NCBI GenBank assembly: GCA_014799985.1
Contig: JAAVGZ010000079.1
Coordinates: 1 to 10,574 of the forward strand
DNA from: Helicobacter sp.
Lineage (GTDB): Bacteria; Campylobacterota; Campylobacteria; Campylobacterales; Helicobacteraceae
Reading direction: 5' to 3'
Length of the DNA stretch: 10,574 nucleotides
In this document: in pieces, positions 1 to 5,752 of the stretch
Numbering within the stretch: position 1 is the first letter of the stretch
How the letters are laid out: every line of letters starts with the position of its first letter
Position numbers and translations under genes: made by a program
The notes under the pieces: generated by a model
The model's input: the letters and a program-made list of their open reading frames with translations, nothing else
The model's database searches: none
Told to the model about the DNA's origin: nothing

Positions 1-69
1 ATCCCCCTTTGACCCCCAACCCCTGCACGCCTCTTAGAGGTTTGTGCTCCGCACGGACTATGTCGCACT

Positions 70-120
70 CCACAGCGCTTCGTCTATGTTAATATGAGAA
101 CATAGACGTGTGCGCTGTGG
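70..120. repeat. Large imperfect inverted repeat (51 bases)
   Basis: The outer arms CCACAGCGC (70-78) and GCGCTGTGG (112-120) are perfect reverse complements. The inner arms CGTCTATGTT (81-90) and AACATAGACG (99-108) are also perfect. They are separated by a small internal mismatch (TT against TGT), and the loop is 8 bases (91-98). That gives 19 base pairs in all, a stable hairpin or cruciform. No T-run follows it, so it is not a standard intrinsic terminator. It could be a remnant of a miniature mobile element, a protein-binding dyad or a structured RNA element; the sequence alone does not decide. Confidence 0.7.
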
Positions 121-170
121 TTGAGAATATTACATGAGTGAGCAATAGAGAATCAAAGATTGCAATCTTC

Positions 171-218
171 AAAGCGCGGCTGTGCTGTGGCTTCGCCATA
201 GCTTTGCGCGCGCTTTTT
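171..218 (+). terminator. Terminator-like hairpin with T-run
   Basis: The outer arms AAAGCGCG (171-178) and CGCGCTTT (209-216) pair and run into TTTTT (214-218). Inside is a second stem of eight pairs, 184-191 with 195-202, closing on a TTC loop and including one G-T pair. The GC-rich stem followed by T is what an intrinsic terminator on the + strand would look like. The A-run is too weak to suggest a bidirectional one. No gene is visible upstream inside the window, so the transcript it would end must start before base 1. It could equally belong to the repeat-rich region around it. Confidence 0.4.
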
Positions 219-238
219 CTGGGGATTCTTTGCCGTTA

Positions 239-315
239 GATTGCTTCGGCTGTCGCCTCGCAATGACACAAAGACACGTCATTACGAGCGAGCAACGCTC
301 ACACTCGCAATGACG
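239..315. repeat. Palindromic repeat cluster (ctcgcaatgac family)
   Basis: The 11-base unit CTCGCAATGAC occurs at 257-267 and 304-314. It also occurs inverted with one mismatch at 279-289 (GTCATTACGAG). ATTGC/GCAAT at 240-244 and 260-264 forms another inverted pair. The 278-315 part folds as one hairpin with arms CGTCATTACGAG and CTCGCAATGACG. Repeats with this 'cgtcattgcgag' core are, from memory, scattered through Helicobacter and Rickettsia genomes. They are usually non-coding and sometimes mis-annotated as small proteins. Their function is unknown to me. Confidence 0.65.
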
Positions 316-354
316 CTAGGCAGAATCTATTGCGATTCCAATCATGATTTATGT

Positions 355-360
355 TATAAT
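355..360 (+). promoter_or_regulatory. -10 box (TATAAT) for the first lipoprotein gene
   Basis: A perfect TATAAT preceded by AT-rich sequence, as expected for the Helicobacter housekeeping sigma factor, which needs little or no -35. Transcription would start near 367, giving a leader of about 17 bases. An AAGAGAG ribosome site (371-377) lies 6 bases before the ATG at 384. Confidence 0.7.
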
Positions 361-383
361 TCCAAAAATAAAGAGAGTTCGCA

Positions 384-761
384 ATGAAATGGAAGCTTGC
401 CATTCCCGTGTTCTTCGCCCTTATATGCGCTGCGTGTTCGACACCACAGAGCGTTACGCAAAATTTCGTGCTCGCGATGTCCAATGGTGATAGCGACAAA
501 GCGATAGAATACCTGCACATCGCCGACAGAAACAATGTCGATGAAATCGTCTTTATCAAAGAAGTCATCTTGCCAACTTTCATGCGCAAATATCTGCGCC
601 TTTCTGCGCACAACGGCGGCGTGGCAAATGTACAAATCGATTCTGTGCAAGAAAATGGCAATCGCGCCAAAGTCCTCTATTCTGTGCAATTCAAAAACGG
701 CAAAACCATCAAAGATTCGCTCTGGCTTCAAAAAGATTCGGGTTGGTATGTGCTACGCTAG
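384..761 (+). CDS. Small lipoprotein, DUF4878/NTF2-like
   Basis: A 125-residue protein of unknown function. Residues 1-17 form a signal peptide (Lys at 2 and 4, then a hydrophobic stretch) ending in ICAAC, so Cys18 is the likely lipidated residue. The -3 residue is Cys rather than the usual Leu, which makes the lipobox slightly unorthodox. The mature part begins with a short linker, then the pattern of DUF4878-type proteins with an NTF2-like fold: an N-terminal helix with 'FVLAMSNGDSDKAIEYL', a middle helix, and C-terminal strands ending in 'GWYVLR'. It resembles the next gene (A-S-x-GD, I-x-Y, ILP, GG, W near the C-terminus), so the two look like tandem paralogues. It is probably anchored facing the periplasm. 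The family is small and poorly characterised, so the DUF4878 assignment rests on pattern only. Confidence 0.8.
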   Translation: MKWKLAIPVFFALICAACSTPQSVTQNFVLAMSNGDSDKAIEYLHIADRNNVDEIVFIKEVILPTFMRKYLRLSAHNGGVANVQIDSVQENGNRAKVLYSVQFKNGKTIKDSLWLQKDSGWYVLR

Positions 762-783
762 GGCAAATTTAAAGCTTTTTGGG

Positions 784-789
784 TACAAT
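784..789 (+). promoter_or_regulatory. -10 box (TACAAT) for the second lipoprotein gene
   Basis: TACAAT sits 31 bases before the chosen ATG at 821, downstream of the AT-rich stretch AAATTTAAAGCTTTTT. Transcription would start near 796. This suggests that the second lipoprotein gene and those after it can be expressed separately from the first gene. No -35 is recognisable. Confidence 0.5.
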
Positions 790-820
790 CCCTAGATAGT
801 TTGCGATGAAGGAATCGATG

Positions 821-1228
821 ATGAAAAGGCACTCTTTTGCCACATTTGCTCTTGCGCTTGTTTTCTGGCTCGGCGGCTGCGCCGATTCGCCACGACCGCC
901 CGAAATGGTCGCCAAAGACTATCTTATGGCAATCAGCGAGGGCGATGAGAATGTCATCTATTATGTCAAACAATTCGCCCAAAAACCCGAGCTCTCAATC
1001 ACCGACCAAGAGAGAATCCACGCGATTCTCTTGCCCGCTCGGTTTGCCACGTTGCGCAAGGGCGGGCTCAAAGATATTAGAATCACCGACATCGAGCCCA
1101 TCGACCCCGACACAACGCGCGTGAGCTACACGCTTGTTTTCTACAAAGACTATGTCGAAGAAAGCGGCGCACTCACACTCGAGCGCACATTTGTTGGCAA
1201 TGATTATGAATGGCTCATCATCGAATAA
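821..1228 (+). CDS. Small lipoprotein, DUF4878-like paralogue
   Basis: A 135-residue lipoprotein. I chose the ATG at 821 because AAGGA (809-813) then lies 7 bases upstream and the product begins MKRH followed directly by a hydrophobic core. The in-frame ATGs at 806 and 818 put that site inside or too close to the start. The lipobox LGGC (residues 17-20) is canonical, giving lipidated Cys20 followed by Ala, so outer-membrane sorting is plausible. The mature part has a helix with 'AISEGDENVIYYV', an 'ILLP' segment, 'GGLKDIRI' and strands ending 'YEWLIIE', aligning with the preceding gene. The role is unknown. Its stop codon overlaps the ribosome site of the next gene, so the two are probably co-translated. 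Confidence 0.8.
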   Translation: MKRHSFATFALALVFWLGGCADSPRPPEMVAKDYLMAISEGDENVIYYVKQFAQKPELSITDQERIHAILLPARFATLRKGGLKDIRITDIEPIDPDTTRVSYTLVFYKDYVEESGALTLERTFVGNDYEWLIIE

Positions 1229-1237
1229 GGAGCGATA

Positions 1238-1720
1238 ATGAAAAAAATGATAGGAGTTTTGTTGGCGATGGCTTTCTCACTCTCTGCTTGCGGCGACAAC
1301 GCGGCGAGCTTCCCACTATGGCTCGCACAAAAATGGAAACTCACAGAGCTCTACAATGGCAGCGCAAGCATTCCGATGCGCAGCTACAAAAAAGACGAGG
1401 GCGCGTTTGTCGTGTTCAACAACAACGGCAGCTTCACGGGCAACGCGGGCTGCAACGCGTTTTTTGGCAACTACATCTCGTCAGAAGCCAACGACATTCA
1501 GTTCGGCGGCGTGGGCATGACGCGCAAGATGTGCGGACCTGAAAGCATGGCTGTCGAGGACGCCTTTATCAAGCTCTTTGCCGATGGCGGCGGGACAATC
1601 GCCAAGCTTGAGGGCGACACGCTCTCGCTCGCGCGCGGCGACATTCGCGCGACACTCGTGCGCGTGGATTCCTTCGCACCCTTGAGCACCCAAGAACGCG
1701 ACAGCGTCAATGAACGCTAG
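1238..1720 (+). CDS. META-domain (HslJ-like) lipoprotein
   Basis: A 160-residue lipoprotein. The signal peptide ends in LSAC, giving lipidated Cys18. The META domain (HslJ/DUF306) covers roughly residues 30-143. Its signature pieces are the early 'WKLTELYNG', the strand 'GSFTGNAGCNAFFGNY' around 64-79 and 'MTRKMCGPE' at 94-102 before the helix 'AVEDAFIKLF'. In E. coli HslJ is a heat-inducible protein linked to novobiocin resistance; a biochemical activity is not established. The tail after the domain (about 145-160) is short and polar. AAGGAG (1227-1232), overlapping the previous stop, lies 5 bases from the ATG. The last 11 bases overlap the next gene. With its neighbours it forms a row of three lipoproteins. 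Confidence 0.88.
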   Translation: MKKMIGVLLAMAFSLSACGDNAASFPLWLAQKWKLTELYNGSASIPMRSYKKDEGAFVVFNNNGSFTGNAGCNAFFGNYISSEANDIQFGGVGMTRKMCGPESMAVEDAFIKLFADGGGTIAKLEGDTLSLARGDIRATLVRVDSFAPLSTQERDSVNER

Positions 1721-2201
1721 CGACAACAAACATCTTGAATCTTTCACGATGATTGAGCTCGTGTTCATCATCGTCATTCTCGGCGTCTTGGCGTCTATCG
1801 CGATTCCGCGCCTCGCGACAAGCCGCGAGGACGCCATCGCTGTCGCGATTAAAAGCGACATCGGCACGATTCTGCAAGCCGTGCCCGCGCTCTATCTTAG
1901 CCTCGGCGAGAACTTCACAGACATTCGCCAAGCCGCGCAGCTCGATAGCGCGCGTTGGGTCGACAACGGCGCAAGCATTGCGAGCACGCTCAAAAACAGC
2001 GCGAACGCGCCATGCGCACAAATCGCCTACACCACCGCGCCCGCCGACAACGCCGCAAACGCCATCAAGGCGGGCGACAGAATCCTCGAACTCACGATTC
2101 AAGACGGCGATTCATGCGCCACGCTACACCGCATGTTCTCGCAACAGGGCGGAATCTACTCGCAAACGCTCAATCTATCGGGCTATGGCATCGTGTTCTA
2201 G
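1710..2201 (+). CDS. Prepilin-like protein (type II/IV pseudopilin)
   Basis: A 163-residue protein with a prepilin N-terminus: an 11-residue polar leader, then 'SFTMIELVFIIVILG' and about 20 hydrophobic residues ending in 'AIPRL'. Cleavage by a prepilin peptidase would fall between Ser11 and Phe12, leaving Phe as residue 1 and Glu16 as the conserved Glu5. The -1 residue is Ser instead of Gly; Ala or Ser there is common in epsilonproteobacterial pseudopilins as I recall. The globular part has two cysteines (102 and 136) that could form a disulfide. The start overlaps the previous gene by 11 bases and has no clear ribosome site, which suggests translational coupling. Whether it belongs to a type II secretion, competence (Cts-like) or other pseudopilus cannot be told, as no ATPase or platform gene is in view. 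Confidence 0.85.
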   Translation: MNASDNKHLESFTMIELVFIIVILGVLASIAIPRLATSREDAIAVAIKSDIGTILQAVPALYLSLGENFTDIRQAAQLDSARWVDNGASIASTLKNSANAPCAQIAYTTAPADNAANAIKAGDRILELTIQDGDSCATLHRMFSQQGGIYSQTLNLSGYGIVF

Positions 2202-2577
2202 GCTGGGCGCGTTTAGCGCGCTCGAGATTCTGCTCGTTCTTGTCGTGCTCTCTATCCTCGCAACGCTCGCGCTGCCGCGCATCACTTTTGGGCAGCAAGC
2301 GCTCTGCTTGCAAAAAATCAGGCATTCGGCGCAGATTCTGGGCTCGAACTTTGCCAAGACGCAAACGCAAGATTTCTTGCTGCACAAGGCGCAGAATCCG
2401 CCCAACATGGCGACACTCGCGCAAGACATCACGTTCCGCCAAACGGGCTGCGAGCTGTGGCACGAAAACAAAAAGTTGCAATTTCTAGCGGGGAACAAAA
2501 GGGGAAACTTCGCATTCGAGCGCATCGCAGAGAGCTATCAGCTCCGCTGCAATGGCGATTGCGATGGGCTAGAGTAG
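2185..2577 (+). CDS. Second prepilin-like protein
   Basis: A 130-residue protein starting inside the preceding pseudopilin gene (17-base overlap). The reading frame is open far upstream, but that part is a shadow of the other gene; the ATG at 2185 is the one that gives a sensible leader. The N-terminus reads MASCSRLGA, then 'FSALEILLVLVVLSILA' and 'LALPRI', the prepilin pattern with Phe10 as mature residue 1 and Glu14 as Glu5. The -1 residue is Ala. The globular part is small (about 95 residues) with Cys41, Cys89, Cys122 and Cys126; the last two sit in 'RCNGDCDG' near the C-terminus. It could be a minor pseudopilin capping or initiating a filament with its neighbour. There is no ribosome site of note, so coupled translation is likely. 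Confidence 0.82.
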   Translation: MASCSRLGAFSALEILLVLVVLSILATLALPRITFGQQALCLQKIRHSAQILGSNFAKTQTQDFLLHKAQNPPNMATLAQDITFRQTGCELWHENKKLQFLAGNKRGNFAFERIAESYQLRCNGDCDGLE

Positions 2578-2578
2578 C

Positions 2579-3427
2579 CTATTTTTTCTTGTCTTTTTTC
2601 TTGCTGCTTGCCTTGCTGCTATATCCTTGTGAATAGCGCGTTACAATGCTTGGGTCGGCGAGCAAGCAAACGTTTGATTGGTCTTTGTCTGTGTAGTCGA
2701 TTCGCGAGAGCAAATCGCGCGCGAGGTTGATGCGTGCGCGTTTTTTGTCGTTGGAATCGACAATCACCCATGGCGCATAGGGCGTGTGTGTGCGCGAGAA
2801 CATCTTTTGGAATGCCTCGGTGTATTCGTCCCAAAGCCCGAGCGATTTTTCATCGACAGGGCTAAGCTTCCACATGCGCAATGGGTCGGTTTTGCGGCGT
2901 TCGATGCGGAAGAGCTGCTCGTCTTGCCCGACATCGAGGAAATATTTGAACAGCAAGAATCCGCTTCCTAGCAACATTTGCTCGAGGTTTGGAACTTGGT
3001 ACAAAAATTCTTTATATTGCTCGGCGGTACAAAAACCAAGCACACGTTCGACACCAGCGCGGTTATACCAGCTGCGGTCATAGAACACAATCTCGCCACC
3101 ATTGGGGAGGCTGCTGATGTAACGTTGGAAATACCATTGTGTGCGCTCAACATCGCTTGGTGCGGGCAACGCGACAACGCGTGAGCCGCGAGGGTTGAGG
3201 TGCTCGGTAATCGCGCGGATTGTCCCACCTTTGCCCGCGCCATCGCGCCCTTCCATGATGATGATGACATTTTTCTTGTTCGCCTTCACCCAATTCTGCA
3301 ATTTCACAAGTTCGATTTGCAGCTTGCGAATCTCATCTTCGTAGAAATCGCGCTTCAAGCGTCCATCTTTCTTAAACGCATCTTCAGGGTTCGCCTCTTC
3401 GGGGCGAATGACAATTTGCTTTGCCAT
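2579..3427 (-). CDS. ppk2: Polyphosphate kinase 2 (PPK2 family)
   Basis: A 282-residue cytoplasmic kinase that moves phosphate between polyphosphate and nucleotides. Visible motifs are Walker A 'GRDGAGKGG' (residues 60-68), 'PAPSDVERTQWYFQRY' (88-103), Walker B-type 'FYDRSWYNRAGVE' (115-127, with Asp117 and Arg118), and the lid segment 'ERRKTDPLRMWKLSPVD' (176-192). Single-domain length and these motifs fit PPK2 proteins that phosphorylate nucleoside diphosphates using polyphosphate. The GDP/ADP preference cannot be read from the sequence. The C-terminus is a Ser/Lys-rich tail ending KKKDKKK, probably disordered and perhaps able to bind polyphosphate (inference). AAGGAG (3435-3440, minus strand) lies 7 bases upstream of the ATG. 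It converges on the pseudopilin gene with one base between stop codons. Confidence 0.95.
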   Translation of the reverse strand: MAKQIVIRPEEANPEDAFKKDGRLKRDFYEDEIRKLQIELVKLQNWVKANKKNVIIIMEGRDGAGKGGTIRAITEHLNPRGSRVVALPAPSDVERTQWYFQRYISSLPNGGEIVFYDRSWYNRAGVERVLGFCTAEQYKEFLYQVPNLEQMLLGSGFLLFKYFLDVGQDEQLFRIERRKTDPLRMWKLSPVDEKSLGLWDEYTEAFQKMFSRTHTPYAPWVIVDSNDKKRARINLARDLLSRIDYTDKDQSNVCLLADPSIVTRYSQGYSSKASSKKKDKKK

Positions 3428-3464
3428 GTCTTGTCTCCTTCAATAGATTTCAAACTAATAATGT

Positions 3465-3470
3465 AGTATA
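3465..3470 (-). promoter_or_regulatory. -10 box (TATACT) for ppk2
   Basis: On the minus strand TATACT follows the AT-rich stretch 'aatggtaaa'. Transcription would start near 3458, giving a leader of about 30 bases carrying the AAGGAG site. It lies in the 74-base gap behind the chemoreceptor gene. I see no terminator in that gap, so read-through from the chemoreceptor is also possible. Confidence 0.55.
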
Positions 3471-3501
3471 TTTACCATTAAATTGTTATTAAGCGCGCGC
3501 A

Positions 3502-5610
3502 TTAGGCGAATTTCTTTTTGTTGCTATCCTCTGTGATTTCTTCGGCAATCGAATTGACCTCTTTGGCAAATGTGTTGGTCTTGTCCGCAATCATCGTGTT
3601 TTCATCGGTGATAGCCTTGAGCTGCCCAATCGAATCGTTGATTCCCTGCACGCCCGCCGTTTGCTCCTGCATCGCCTCGCTAATCTGATTCACGCCCTGA
3701 ACCAAGATGTTCACGTTTGCGTCAATCTCGTTGAGCGATTTTTGCGTGCGCTCGGCGAGCTTGCGCACCTCATCAGCCACGACAGCGAATCCGCGCCCAT
3801 GCTCGCCCGCACGCGCCGCCTCAATCGCGGCATTCAGCGCGAGCAGGTTCGTTTGGTCGGCGATGTCTTTGATGATTCCCACGACATTCTTGATGTCCTC
3901 TGTTTGTTTGGTAATCTCCATCGTCCTGTCGCTAATGGACTGCATCGACTCGCTCACGCGATATGTAATCTCCGAGCTTTCCTCGAGCTTGTCGGCTTGG
4001 ACATGGCTTGCTTGCATGAGCCTATCGGCAAATTCCTCGAGCGACTGGCTCGAGTTGTTGAGACTTTGGGCGAACGCAGAAGATGTGAGCAACATTTTGC
4101 AAATCTCCTTGCCAAGCTTGTTGATGGCGATTTCAATGTTGCCCTTTGCCCCGTCAATCGTTGCGGTAAAATCAAAATCTTCATAATCATTGAGGCACTT
4201 GCTAATCACATTTAAGTCAGAGCCAATCTTTTCTTGCAATGTGCCTATCATGTGATTCAAGACATCTTTGAGCTCGAGCAGGTGCGGGCTGTACGGGTCG
4301 CATGTGATGTTGGTTACCAAGTTCCCGTTTTCGAGCTCTTTGACGATTGCGACAATCTGATGAATCATATTATCATCTTGTTCCACGCTCTTTTGCGTGC
4401 TGGTAATGTTTTCGTTAATCAACGTGCCCATTGTCCCAATCTCGTCTTCGGCGATAATCATGGCGAGATTTGGCGCTTCTTTGACTTCGTGCTTGACATA
4501 CCTAAAAAAGCTTGTTAGCAGATTCGAAAGAACCTTGAGCCGCCTCGTGATGTAACGTTTGGCATAGAACCACACGGCAAAGCTGATGAATGCGAGCGAA
4601 AGAAGCGCCGAGACGACAATGACGGATTCGATGGTGAATAGCGGGGCGAAGACGACATCTATCGGCGCAACGGTAACGAGAGACCAATGTGAATCGATGT
4701 TGTTCCACAATGTGTAATGCGTGATTCCGGCATAATAGCTGATGCCATCGGGCGCGACATATTCAATGACCTTTATCTCGCCTGCTCGAATCGCATCGAG
4801 CATCTCTTTTGCCGATTCTCGCGAGTTTTTCTCGATGAGATTCACGCCGATGAAATTCTCGTTGGGGTGCATGAGAATCACGCCATCTTCGGCGAGCAAG
4901 AATCGCCTGTCGTTCTTAAAGACGGATTGTGCTGGATTCAGGATAATTTCAGAGACATGCTTCAAGTCAATAATCATGCCCAAAATGCCCACGAGTTGGT
5001 TGTTTCTGTCCAAAATCGGCGCAGCAATGTTTGCGCCAAAAATGCGGATTCCGCCGATTTCAAAAAAGAGAGGGTGTCCGAAAGACAATGTCTGTGTTTG
5101 CAGGGCATGCCGCATTGAAGGCAGTTGGGTAATGCTCATCTCGGCTTGCACAATCTGAACCCCGCCCCTGTTTTCGAGGTCGGTATCATCGGCGAGAATC
5201 ATAAACTCGCCATTGGGCAAGATGAACTCATTTTGGTTTGCAATCTTTGCGTCTCGTGCATGCGTAGAATCGCCCGGGATATAGATATACGAAAACGCGC
5301 CATAGCGGCTCGAATCGAGCATGCTTTCAACGATTTCTTCAAAAATGCCATAATCGATTGTGCCATTGTTCTTGACGAGCGTGTTTGTAATGCTCGCCGC
5401 TGTTTCAACAGCCATGAAGGCTTCAGATGTCGCCACCTCAATCTTGTTCATCGAGCGCAAGTTGGCGGCAACGAGGAGCTTGTATGCCTCACGCTCGAGA
5501 ATCGAGCTCACTTGATGATTCACGACAAATGTCAGAATCAACATCACAAACAACACAATCGCGCTCACGACAATGGTGATTTTTGTACCCAGCTTCAGAC
5601 GCCTAAACAT
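3502..5610 (-). CDS. Methyl-accepting chemotaxis protein with dCache sensor
   Basis: A 702-residue transmembrane chemoreceptor that passes a signal to CheW/CheA. Layout: cytoplasmic 'MFRRLKLGTK', TM1 about 11-31, a periplasmic double Cache domain about 32-320, TM2 about 326-348, two HAMP-like segments and the signalling domain. In the sensor, the second module has 'DGVILMHPNENFIGVN', typical of dCache_1. The first HAMP-like part ends around 'EDEIGTMGTLINENI' and a second follows near 'LENGNLVTNI'. The signalling hairpin tip runs from 'DQTNLLALNAAIEAARAGE' (from residue 585) to 'VADEVRKLAERTQ'. The C-terminus is NKKKFA with no CheR-docking pentapeptide. The ligand is unknown; dCache receptors often bind amino acids or small carboxylates. 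A strong GAGGAGGT ribosome site precedes it, and a 13-base G tract lies in the upstream region, suggesting variable expression. Confidence 0.95.
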   Translation of the reverse strand: MFRRLKLGTKITIVVSAIVLFVMLILTFVVNHQVSSILEREAYKLLVAANLRSMNKIEVATSEAFMAVETAASITNTLVKNNGTIDYGIFEEIVESMLDSSRYGAFSYIYIPGDSTHARDAKIANQNEFILPNGEFMILADDTDLENRGGVQIVQAEMSITQLPSMRHALQTQTLSFGHPLFFEIGGIRIFGANIAAPILDRNNQLVGILGMIIDLKHVSEIILNPAQSVFKNDRRFLLAEDGVILMHPNENFIGVNLIEKNSRESAKEMLDAIRAGEIKVIEYVAPDGISYYAGITHYTLWNNIDSHWSLVTVAPIDVVFAPLFTIESVIVVSALLSLAFISFAVWFYAKRYITRRLKVLSNLLTSFFRYVKHEVKEAPNLAMIIAEDEIGTMGTLINENITSTQKSVEQDDNMIHQIVAIVKELENGNLVTNITCDPYSPHLLELKDVLNHMIGTLQEKIGSDLNVISKCLNDYEDFDFTATIDGAKGNIEIAINKLGKEICKMLLTSSAFAQSLNNSSQSLEEFADRLMQASHVQADKLEESSEITYRVSESMQSISDRTMEITKQTEDIKNVVGIIKDIADQTNLLALNAAIEAARAGEHGRGFAVVADEVRKLAERTQKSLNEIDANVNILVQGVNQISEAMQEQTAGVQGINDSIGQLKAITDENTMIADKTNTFAKEVNSIAEEITEDSNKKKFA

Positions 5611-5614
5611 CGCT

Positions 5615-5622
5615 ACCTCCTC
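5615..5622 (-). promoter_or_regulatory. Strong ribosome binding site of the chemoreceptor gene
   Basis: On the minus strand GAGGAGGT, nearly a full anti-16S match, lies 4 bases before the ATG at 5610. It fixes the start codon. It also means that a control element acting in the leader would have to override a very good translation site. Confidence 0.75.
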
Positions 5623-5665
5623 GCACTCAATAACAAAGTATCACAGCCAATCCCTAGCTATATGA

Positions 5666-5671
5666 AATATA
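5666..5671 (-). promoter_or_regulatory. Candidate -10 box (TATATT) between G tract and chemoreceptor gene
   Basis: TATATT on the minus strand begins 10 bases after the end of the 13-G tract. If used, transcription starts near 5660 and the tract lies about -22 to -34, in the spacer/-35 zone, so its length would change promoter geometry. An alternative start farther upstream (TAACAAT at 5731-5737, minus strand) would instead place the tract inside the mRNA leader. Both are weak matches and the sequence does not choose between them. Confidence 0.35.
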
Positions 5672-5681
5672 CTACCACAAT

Positions 5682-5694
5682 CCCCCCCCCCCCC
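5682..5694. repeat. Homopolymer tract, 13 C (13 G on the minus strand)
   Basis: An uninterrupted run of 13 C, read as 13 G in the direction of the chemoreceptor gene and located 72-84 bases before its ATG. Such runs slip during replication and are the usual basis of phase variation in Helicobacter. Here the tract is outside any gene, so it would tune transcription or translation rather than switch a reading frame. The only other C run I noted, in bamA, has 7. The exact length in one assembly may not represent the population. Confidence 0.9.
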
Positions 5695-5752
5695 GCTTAA
5701 CTCGTCATGAGATATTTCCGAATTGCATGGATTGTTACTTTTTGTAATCATT

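Larger units (their letters stand above)
1..383. other. Gene-free region rich in inverted repeats
   Basis: I see no convincing coding sequence, tRNA or rRNA here. The stretch begins with C-rich sequence and short palindromes (CCTCT-T-AGAGG at 30-40, and GTGC-TCC-GCAC at 44-54). A large inverted repeat follows at 70-120, then a hairpin with a T-run at 171-218, a palindromic repeat cluster at 239-315 and the promoter of the first lipoprotein gene near 355. Reading frames crossing it are short and show no protein-like composition. It looks like an accumulation of non-coding repeat elements between transcription units. Whatever lies to the left of the window may end in or near it. Confidence 0.6.

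Noticed and set aside
239..340. CRISPR array
   Set aside because: The repeat units are 11 bases, alternate in orientation and lack uniform spacers.
1..383. Possible tRNA or small structured RNA gene
   Set aside because: I find no acceptor/T-loop pattern (GTTCRANNC) or cloverleaf; the hairpins are isolated.
806..820. Upstream ATG at 806 for the second lipoprotein
   Set aside because: It would place the AAGGA ribosome site inside the coding region and add residues ahead of an otherwise normal signal peptide; 821 fits spacing and lipobox.
1753..2184. Open frame extending the second pseudopilin gene upstream by 144 codons
   Set aside because: It runs entirely inside the first pseudopilin gene in another frame, is Arg/Ser/Ala-rich without domain pattern, and would bury the prepilin leader in the middle of a protein.
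5620..5680. Sigma-54 or FliA promoter for the chemoreceptor
   Set aside because: TTGGCTGTGATACTTTGT resembles sigma-54 sites loosely but does not have the GG-N10-GC core; no good TAAA-N15-CGATA match was found.
3661..5700. Long frames antisense to the chemoreceptor gene
   Set aside because: They mirror the high-GC codons of the real gene and show no recognisable domain or start signal.
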